From: Symbiodinium natans
Lineage: Eukaryota; Sar; Dinophyceae; Suessiales; Symbiodiniaceae
Assembly (NCBI GenBank): GCA_905221605.1
Contig: CAJNDS010002069.1
Location: 1 to 64,000 of the forward strand
Reading direction: 5' to 3'
DNA: 64,000 nucleotides
Shown here: positions 54,713 to 64,000 of the stretch, in pieces
Layout of the letters: every line of letters begins with the position of its first letter
Position numbering within the stretch: position 1 is the stretch's first letter
The notes under the pieces: generated by a model
Told to the model about the DNA's origin: nothing
Seen by the model: the letters and a program-made list of their open reading frames with translations, nothing else
Databases searched by the model: none
Made by a program: the position numbers and the translations under genes

Positions 54713-57090
54713 AGTAGCTTTCTGGTCACATGCCCTCCCCAAGCTGCAAACGCTTGCAAAACCCCTCGCCCCACTGATTGCGCGGATATGACGAGGCGGG
54801 AGGCGAGCATCATGAGCATCAGCCGGGAAGCTTTCTGGTCACATGCCCTCCCCAAGCTGCAAACGCTTGCAAAACCCTTCGCCCCAGTGATTCAGATGTG
54901 ACGAGGCGGGAGGCGAGCATCATGAGCATCAGCCGGGAAGCTTTCTGGTAACATGCCCTCCCCAAGCTGCAAACGCTTGCAAAACCCCTCGCCCCAGTGA
55001 TTCAGATGTGACGAGGTGGGAGGCGAGCATCATGAGCATCAGCCGGGTAGCTTTCTGGTCACATGCCCTCCCCAAGCTGCAAACGCTTGCAAAACCCCTC
55101 GCCCCAGTGATTCAGATGTGACGAGGCGGGAGGCGAGCATCAGCCGGGAAGCTTTCTGGTAACATGCCCTCCCCAAGCTGCAAACGCTTGCAAAACCCCT
55201 CGCCCCAGTGATTCAGATGTGACGAGGCGGGAGGCGAGCATCATGAGCATCAGCCGGGTAGCTTTCTGGTCACATGCCCTCCCCAAGCTGCAAACGCTTG
55301 CAAAACCCCTCAGCCCCAGTGAGTCAGTATGTTACGAGGCTGGAGTGGCGAGCATCATGAGCATCATCGGAAAGCTCTGGTAAGATCCTCCCCCAGCTGC
55401 AAACGCTTGCAAACCCCTCGCCCCAGTGAATTCAGATGATGACGAGGCCGGATGCGAGCATCATGAGCATCAAGCCGGGTGCTTTCCTGTTCACGATGCC
55501 CCTCCCCAAGCTTGCAAACTCTTGCAAACACCCCTCGCCCCAGTGAATTCAGATGTGACGAGGCGTGAGGCGAGGCATCATGAGCCATCAGCCGTGTCAC
55601 TTTCTGGTCCACGCCCTCCCAAGCTGCAACGCTTGCAAAACCCCTCGCCCCAGTGATTCAGATGTGACGAGGCGGGAGGCGAGCATCATGAGCATCAGCC
55701 GGGTAGCTTTCTGGACACATGCCCTCCCCAAGCTGCAAACGCTTGCAAAACCCCTCGCCCCAGTGATTCAGATGTGACGAGGGGGGAGGCGAGCATCATG
55801 AGCATCAGCCGGGTAGCTTTCTGGTCACATGCCCTCCCCAAGCTGCAAACGCTTGCAAAACCCCTCGCCCCAGTGATTCAGATGTGACGAGGCGGGAGGC
55901 GAGCATCATGAGCATCAGCCGGGAAGCTTTCTGGTAACATGCCCTCCCCAAGCTGCAGCCGCTTGCAAACCCTTCGCCCCAGTGATTGCGCAGATGTGAC
56001 GAGGCGGGAGGCGAGCATCATGAGCATCAGCCGCGTAGCTTTCTTTTCACATGCCCTCCCCAAGCTGCAAGCGCTTGCAAAACGCGTCGCCCCAGTGATT
56101 GCACAGATGTGACGAGGCGGGAGGCGAGCATCATGAGCATCAGCCGGGTAGCTTTCTGGTCACATGCCCTCCCCAAGCTGCAAACGCTTGCAAAACCCCT
56201 CGCCCCAGTGATTCAGATGTGACGAGGCGGGAGGCGAGCATCATGAGCATCAGCCGGGTAGCTTTCTGGTAACATGCCCTCCCCAAGCTGCAAACGCTTG
56301 CAAAACCCCTCGCCCCAGTGATTCAGATGTGACGAGGCGGGAGGCGAGCATCATGAGCATCAGCCGGGTAGCTTTCTGGTCACATGCCCTCCCCAATCTG
56401 CAAACGCTTGCAAAACCCCTCGCCCCAGTGATTCAGATGTGACGAGGCGGGAGGCGAGCATCATGAGCATCAGCCGGGTAGCTTTCTGGTCACATGCCCT
56501 CCCCAAGCTGCAAACGCTTGCAAAACCCCTCGCCCCAGTGATTCAGATGTGACGAGGCGGGAGGCGAGCATCATGAGCATCAGCCGGGTAGCTTTCTGGT
56601 CACATGCCCTCCCCAAGCTGCAAACGCTTGCAAAACCCCTCGCCCCAGTGATTCAGATGTGACGAGGCGGGAGGCGAGCATCATGAGCATCAGCCGGGTA
56701 GCTTTCTGGTCACATGCCCTCCCCAAGCTGCAAACGCTTGCAAAACCCCTCGCCCCAGTGATTCAGATGTGACGAGGCGGGAGGCGAGCATCATGAGCAT
56801 CAGCCGGGTAGCTTTCTGGTCACATGCCCTCCCCAAGCTGCAAACGCTTGCAAAGCCCCTCGCCCCAGTGATTCAGATGTGACGAGGCGGGAGGCGAGCA
56901 TCATGAGCATCAGCCGGGTAGCTTTCTGGTCACATGCCCTCCCCAAGCTGCAAACGCTTGCAAAACCCCTCGCCCCAGTGATTCAGAGGCGGGAGGCGAG
57001 CATCATGAGCATCAGCCGGGTAGCTTTCTGGTCACACGCCCTCCCCAAGCTGCAAACGCTTGCAAAACCCCTCGCCCCAGTGATTCAGAT
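54713..57090. repeat. 110-bp subfamily of the satellite
   Basis: About 21 copies in which GATTGCACAGATG is shortened to GATTCAGATG and AACGCTTCGCC is replaced by AACCCCTCGCC. Spacing measured between GACGAGGCGG landmarks (56221, 56331, 56441) is exactly 110 bp. Copies at 55320-55640 carry many one-base insertions and losses, while 56220-56990 is almost uniform. Confidence 0.95.
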
Positions 57091-60000
57091 GTGACGAGGC
57101 GGGAGGCGAGCATCATGAGCATCAGCCGGGTAGCTTTCTGGTCACATGCCCTCCCCAAGCTGCAAACGCTTGCAAAACGCGAGAACCATGAGCATCAGCC
57201 GGGTAGTATTCTGGTCACATGCCCTCCCCAAGCTGCAAAAGCTTGCAAAACGCTTCGCCCCAGTGATTGCACAGATGTGACGAGCAGGAGGCGAGCATCA
57301 TGAGCATCAGCCGGGTAGCTTTCTGGTCACATGCCCTCCCCAAGCTGCAAACGCTTGCAAAACGCTTCGCCCCAGTGATTGCGCAGATGTGACGAGGCGG
57401 GAGGCGAGCATCATGAGCATCATGGTAGCTTTCTGGTCACATGCCCTCCCCAAGCTGCAAACGCTTGCAAAACGCTCCCCCCCAGTGATTGCACAGATGT
57501 GACGAGGCGGGAGGCGAGCATCATGACAATCAGCCGGGTAGCTTTCTGGTCACATGCCCTCCCCAAGCTGCAAACGCCTGCAAAGCGCTTCGCCCCAGTG
57601 ATTGCACAGATGTGACGAGGGGGGAGGCGAGCATCATGAGCATCAGCCGGGTAGCTTTCTGGTCACATGCCCTCCCCAAGCTGCAAACGCTTGCAAGACG
57701 CTTCGCCCCAGTGATTGCACAGATGTGACGAGGCAGGAGGCGAGCATCATGACAATCAGCCGGGTAGCTTTCTGGTCACATGCCCTCCCCAAGCTGCAAA
57801 CGCTTGCAAAACGCTTCGCCCCAGTGATTGCGCAGATGTGACGAGGCGGGAGGCGAGCATCATGAGCATCAGCCGGGTAGCTTTCTGGTCACATGCCCTC
57901 CCCAAGCTACAAACGCTTGCAAAACGCTTAGCCCCAGTGATTGCACAGATGTGGCGAGGCGGGAGGCGAGCATCATGAGCATCAGCCGGGTAGCTTTCTG
58001 GTCACATGCCCTCCCCAAGCTGCAAACGCTTGCAAAACGCTTCACCCCAGTGATTGCACAGATGTGACGAGGCGGGAGGCGAGCATCACGTCCCCAAGCT
58101 GCAAATGCTTGCAAAACGCTTCCCCCCAGTGATTGCACAGATGTGACGAGGCGGGAGGCGAGCATCACGAGCATCAGCCGGGTAGCTTTCTGGTCACATG
58201 CCCTCCCCAAACTGCAAACGCTTGCAAGACGCTTCGCCCCAGTTGTGACGAGGCGGGAGGCGAGCATCATGAGCATCAGCCGGGTAGCTTTCTGGTCACA
58301 TGCCCTCCCCAAGCTGCAAACGCTTGCAAAACGCTTCGCCCCAGTGATTGCACAGATGTGACGAGGCAGGAGGCGAGCATCATGAGCATCAGCCGGGTAG
58401 CTTTCTGGTCACATGCCCTCCCCAAGCTGCAAGCGCTTGCAAAACGCTTCGCCCAAGTGATTGCACAGATGTGACGAGGCGGGAGGCGAGCATCATGAGC
58501 ATCAGCCGGGTGGCTTTCTGGTCACATGCCCTCCCCAAGCTGCAAACGCTTGCAAAACGCTTCGCCCCAGTGATTGCACAGATGTGACGAGGCGGGAGGC
58601 GAGCATCATGAGCATCAGCCGGGTAGCTTTCTGGTCACACGCCCTCCCCAAGCTGCAAACGCTTGCAAAACGCTTCGCCCCAGTGATTGCACAGATGTGA
58701 CGAGGCGGGAGGCGAGCATCATGAGCATCATGGTAGCTTTCTGGTCACATGCCCTCCCGAAGCTGCAAACGCTTGCAAAACGCTTCGCCCCAGTGATTGC
58801 ACAGATGTGACGAGGCGGGAGGCGAGCATCATGAGCATCAGCCGGGTAGCTTTCTGGCAACATGCCCTCCCCAAGCTGCAAACGCTTGCAAAACGCTTCG
58901 CCCCAGTGATTGCACAGATGTGACGAGGCGGGAGGCGAGCATCATGAGCATCAGCCGGGTAGCTTTCTGGTCACATGCCCTCCCCAAGCTGCGAACGCTT
59001 GCAAAACGCTTCGCCCCAGTGATTGCACAGATGTGACGAGGCAGGAGGCGAGCATCATAAGCATCAGCCGTGTAGCTTTCTGGTCACATGCCCTCCTCAA
59101 GCTGCAAACGCTTGCAAAACGCTTCGCCCCAGTGATTGCACAGATGTGACGAGGCGGGAGGCGAGCATCATGAGCATCAGCCGGGTAGCTTTCTGGTCAC
59201 ATGCCCTCCCCAAGCTGCAAACGCTTGCTCGCCCCAGTGATTGCACAGATGTGACGAGGCGGGAGGCGAGCATCATGAGCATCAGCCGGGTAGCTTTCTG
59301 GTCACATGCCCTCCCCAAGCTGCAAACGCTTGCAAAACGCTTCGCCCCAGAGATTGCACAGATGTGACGAGGCGGGAGGCGAGCATCATGAGCATCAGCC
59401 GGGTAGCTTTCTGGTCACATGCCCTCCCCAAGCTGCAAACGCTTGCAAAACGCTTCACCCCAGTGATTGCACAAATGTGACGAGGCGGGAGGCGAGCATC
59501 ATGAGCATCAGCCGGGTGCTTTCTGGTCACATGCCCTCCCCAAGCTGCAAACGCTTGCAAAACGCTTCGCCCCAGTGATTGCACGGATGTGACGAGGCGG
59601 GAGGCGAGCATCATGAGCATCAGCCGGGTAGCTTTCTGGTCACATGCCCTCCCCAAGCTGCAAACGCTTGCAAAACGCTTTCGCCCAGTGATTGAACTAT
59701 GTGACCGCGGAGGGAGGCGCGCATCATGAGCATCAGCGGTAGCTTTTATGGTCACTGCCCTCCCCAAAGCGGCAAACTCTTGCAAACAGAATTCGCCACA
59801 GGATGCACAGATGTGACGCAGGCGGGGCGGGGAACCTGAGATAGCAGGGTAGCTTTCTGGTCACATGCCATCCCAAGATGCAACGCTTTGCAAACGTTGC
59901 CCAGTGATTGCAGAGTGGACGGGCGGGAGGCGAGCATCATGAGCATCAGCCAGGTAGCTTTCTGGTCACATGCCCTCCCCAAGCTGCAAACGCTTGCAAA

Positions 60001-63000
60001 ACGCTTCGCCCCAGTGATTGCACAGATGTGACGAGGCGGGAGGCGAGCATCATGAGCATCAGCCGGGTAGCTTTCTGGTCACATGCCCTCCCCAAGCTGC
60101 AAACGCTTGCAAAACGCTTCACCCCAGCGATTGCACAGATGTGACGAGGCGGGAGGCGAGCATCACGTCCCCAAGCTGCAAACGCTTGCAAAACGCTTCG
60201 CCCCAGTGATTGCACAGATGTGACGAGGCGGGAGGCGAGCATCACGAGCATCAGCCGGGTAGCTTTTTGGTCACATGCCCTCCCCAAGCTGCAAACGCTT
60301 GCAAGACGCTTCGACTCAGTTGTGACGAGGCGGGAGGCGAGCATTCATGAGCATCAGCCGGGTAGCTTTCTGGTCACATGCCCTCCCCAAGCTGCAAACG
60401 CCTGCGCAACGCTTCGCCCCAGTGATTGGCGAGCATCATGAGCATCAGCCGGGTAGCTTTCTGGTCACATGCCCTCCCCAAGCTGTGATTGCGCAGATGT
60501 GACGAAGCGGGAGGCGAGCATCATGAGCATCAGCCAGGTAGCTTTCTGGTCACATGCCCTCCCCAAGCTGCAAACGCTTGCAAAACGCTTCGCCCCAGTG
60601 ATTGCACAGATGTGACGAGGCGGGAGGCGAGCATCATGAGCATCAGCCGGGTAGCTTTCTGGTCACATGCCCTCCCCAAGCTGCAAACGCTTGCAAAACG
60701 CTTCACCCCAGCGATTGCACAGATGTGACGAGGCGGGAGGCGAGCATCACGTCCCCAAGCTGCAAACGCTTGCAAAACGCTTCGCCCCAGTGATTGCACA
60801 GATGTGACGAGGCGGGAGGCGAGCATCACGAGCATCAGCCGGGTAGCTTTTTGGTCACATGCCCTCCCCAAGCTGCAAACGCTTGCAAGACGCTTCGACT
60901 CAGTTGTGACGAGGCGGGAGGCGAGCATCATGAGCATCAGCCGGGTAGCTTTCTGGTCACATGCCCTGCCCAAGCTGCAAACGCTTGCAAAATGCTTCGC
61001 CCCAGTGATTGCACAGATGTGACGAAGCAGGAGGCGAGCATCATGAGCATCAGCCGGGTAGCTTTCTGGTCACATGCCCTCCCCAAGCTGCAAACGCTTG
61101 CAAAACGCTTCGCCCCAGTGATTGCACAGATGTGACGAGGCGGGAGGCGAGCATCATGAGAATCAGCCGGGTGGCTTTCTGGTCACATCCTCCCCAAGCC
61201 GCAAACGCTTGCAAAACGCTTCGCCCCAGTGATTGCACAGATGTGACGAGGCGGGAGGCGAGCATCATGAGCATCAGCCGGGTAGCTTTCTGGTCACATG
61301 CCCTCCCCAAGCTGCAAACGCTTGCAAAACCCTTCGCCCCAGTGATTGCACAGATGTGACGAGGCGGGAGGCGAGCATCATGAGCATCAGCCGGGTAGCT
61401 TTCTGGTCACATGCCCTCCCCAAGCTGCAAACGCTTGCAAAACCCTTCGCCCCAGTGATTGCACAGATGTGACGAGGCGGGAGGCGAGCATCATGAGCAT
61501 CAGCCGGGTAGCTTTCTGGTCACATGCCCTCCACAAGCTGCAAACACTTGCAAAACCCTTCGCCCCAGTGATTGCACAGATGTGTCGAGGCGGGAGGCGA
61601 GCATCATGAGCATCAGCCGAGTAGCTTTCTGGTCACATGCCCTCCCCAAGCTGCAAACCCTTGCAAAACCCTTCGCCCCAGTGATTGCACAGATGTGACG
61701 AGGCGGGAGGCGAGCATCATGAGCATCAGCCGGGTAGCTTTCTGGTCACATGACCTCCCCAAGCTGCAAATGCTTGCAAAACCCTTCGCCCCAGTGATTG
61801 CGCAGATGTGACGAGGCGGGAGGCGAGCATCATGAGCATCAGCCGGGTAGCTTTCTGGTCACATGCCCTCCCCAACCTGCAAACGCTTGCAAAACCCCTC
61901 GCCCCAGTGATTCAGATGTGACGAGGCGGGAGGCGAGCATCATGAGCATCAGCCGGGTAGCTTTCTGGTCACATGCCCTCCCCAAGCTGCAAACGCTTGC
62001 AAAACGCGAGAACCATGAGCATCAGCCGGGTAGTATTCTGGTCACATGCCCCCCCCAAGCTGCAAAAGCTTGCAAAACGCTTCGCCCCAGTGATTGCACA
62101 GATGTGACGAGCAGGAGGCGAGCATCATGAGCATCAGCCGGGTAGCTTTCTGGTCACATGCCCTCCCCAAGCTGCAAACGCTTGCAAAACGCTTCGCCCC
62201 AGTGATTGCGCAGATGTGACGAGGCGGGAGGCGAGCATCATGAGCATCAGCCGGGTAGCTTTCTGGTCACATGCCCTCCCCAAGCTACAAACGCTTGCAA
62301 AACGCTTAGCCCCAGTGATTGCACAGATGTGGCGAGGCGGGAGGCGAGCATCATGAGCATCAGCCGGGTAGCTTTCTGGTCACATGCCCTCCCCAAGCTG
62401 CAAACGCTTGCAAAACGCTTCACCCCAGTGATTGCACAGATGTGACGAGGCGGGAGGCGAGCATCACGTCCCCAAGCTGCAAATGCTTGCAAAACGCTTC
62501 CCCCCAGTGATTGCACAGATGTGACGAGGCGGGAGGCGAGCATCACGAGCATCAGCCGGGTAGCTTTCTGGTCACATGCCCTCCCCAAACTGCAAACGCT
62601 TGCAAGACGCTTCGCCCCAGTTGTGACGAGGCGGGAGGCGAGCATCATGAGCATCAGCCGGGTAGCTTTCTGGTCACATGCCCTCCCCAAGCTGCAAACG
62701 CTTGCAAAACGCTTCGCCCCAGTGATTGCACAGATGTGACGAGGCAGGAGGCGAGCATCATGAGCATCAGCCGGGTAGCTTTCTGGTCACATGCCCTCCC
62801 CAAGCTGCAAGCGCTTGCAAAACGCTTCGCCCAAGTGATTGCACAGATGTGACGAGGCGGGAGGCGAGCATCATGAGCATCAGCCGGGTGGCTTTCTGGT
62901 CACATGCCCTCCCCAAGCTGCAAACGCTTGCAAAACGCTTCGCCCCAGTGATTGCACAGATGTGACGAGGCGGGAGGCGAGCATCATGAGCATCAGCCGG

Positions 63001-64000
63001 GTAGCTTTCTGGTCACACGCCCTCCCCAAGCTGCAAACGCTTGCAAAACGCTTCGCCCCAGTGATTGCACAGATGTGACGAGGCGGGAGGCGAGCATCAT
63101 GAGCATCATGGTAGCTTTCTGGTCACATGCCCTCCCCAAGCTGCAAACGCTTGCAAAACGCTTCGCCCCAGCGATTGCACAGATGTGACGAGCAGGAGGC
63201 GAGCATCATGAGCATCAGCCGGGTAGCTTTCTGGTCACATGCCCTCCCCCAGCTGCAAACGCTTGCAAAACGCTTCGCCCCAGTGATTGCACAGATGTGA
63301 CGAGGCGGGAGGCGAGCATCATGAGCGTCAGCCGGGTAGCGTTCTGGTCACATGCCCTCCCCAAGCTGCAAACGCTTGCAAAACGCCTCGCCCCAGTGAT
63401 GGCGCAGATGTGACGAGGCGGAAGACGAGCATCATGAGCATCAGCCGGGTAGCTTTCTGGTCACATGCCCTCCCCAAGCTGCAAACGCTTGCAAGACGCT
63501 TCGCCCCAGTGATTGCACAGATGTGACGAGGCAGGAGGCGAGCATCATGACAATCAGCCGGGTAGCTTTCTGGTCACATGCCCTCCCCAAGCTGCAAACG
63601 CTTGCAAAACGCTTCGCCCCAGTGATTGCACAGATGTGACGAGGCGGGAGGCGAGCATCACGAGCATCAGCCGGGTAGCTTTTTGGTCACATGCCCTCCC
63701 CAAGCTGCAAACGCTTGCAAGACGCTTCGACTCAGTTGTGACGAGGCGGGAGGCGAGCATCATGAGCATCAGCCGGGTAGCTTTCTGGTCACATGCCCTG
63801 CCCAAGCTGCAAACGCTTGCAAAATGCTTCGCCCCAGTGATTGCACAGATGTGACGAAGCAGGAGGCGAGCATCATGAGCATCAGCCGGGTAGCTTTCTG
63901 GTCACATGCCCTCCCCAAGCTGCAAACGCTTGCAAAACGCTTCGCCCCAGTGATTGCACAGATGTGACGAGGCGGGAGGCGAGCATCATGAGAATCAGCC
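57091..64000. repeat. 113-bp satellite array, right block (open at window end)
   Basis: About 60 further copies of the 113-bp form up to the window edge. Long stretches repeat those of the left block with the same private variants (see findings). A degraded patch lies at 59690-59930. The array continues past the end of the window. Confidence 0.97.

Noticed and set aside
28706-64000. Dozens of 60-147-codon ORFs on both strands with near-identical proteins
   Set aside because: They arise from the 113-bp unit, whose length is not a multiple of three; each ORF crosses two frames of the unit and stops at the same TGA. There is no domain or codon-level conservation.

Overview
The window looks like nuclear DNA of a dinoflagellate, most likely a Symbiodiniaceae-type genome. 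The evidence is a large share of GC-AG introns in the gene models I could rebuild, a G directly after most AG acceptors, scattered TTTAGGG telomere-type motifs, a single-finger CCCH protein, and very large satellite arrays. Nothing is organised like a bacterium: there are no operons, and ribosome-binding sites do not apply. Almost all ORFs over 60 codons here are by-products of repeats or chance.

Layout. 1-10.1 kb: sparse genic DNA, with a CCCH zinc-finger gene (minus, 2933-3727), a split class I SAM-methyltransferase-like gene (minus, 8112 to about 9278) and some unrecognised exon-like ORFs. 10.1-17.9 kb: a satellite block made of five unrelated repeat families, bounded by a perfect 30-bp inverted repeat (10139-10168 and 17724-17753) that belongs to a dispersed element. 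17.9-28.7 kb: mostly unassignable sequence with several coding-looking pieces on the minus strand. 28.7-39.44 kb: a tandem array with a 113-bp unit, ending at a 100-N assembly gap (39441-39540). 39.5-51.87 kb: a gene island on the plus strand. 51.87-64.0 kb: the satellite again, in at least three subfamilies, broken only by a 0.7-kb island at 54.0-54.7 kb.

The two best genes are in the island. The first (40389-43565) is an eight-exon gene for a putative 339-residue secretory aspartyl/asparaginyl beta-hydroxylase-like protein with both iron-binding histidines. The second (44513 to about 51790) is an axonemal-type dynein heavy chain fragment of about 38 very short exons covering the AAA2 and AAA3 modules. 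Twenty-five consecutive exons join in frame, including a 17-nt microexon. The fragment has no tail or AAA1 upstream and stops where AAA4 should begin, at the edge of the 113-bp array.

I see no evidence that these genes act together. The dynein would be a motor ATPase of the flagellum, the hydroxylase a secretory-pathway enzyme, the methyltransferase is of unknown substrate, and the CCCH protein is probably an RNA binder. The unusual content of the window is its architecture: nested satellites, hairpin and G-quadruplex-prone arrays, telomere-like repeats inside introns, and a satellite that abuts or interrupts a dynein gene. All identifications come from reading the sequence by eye, without database searches.
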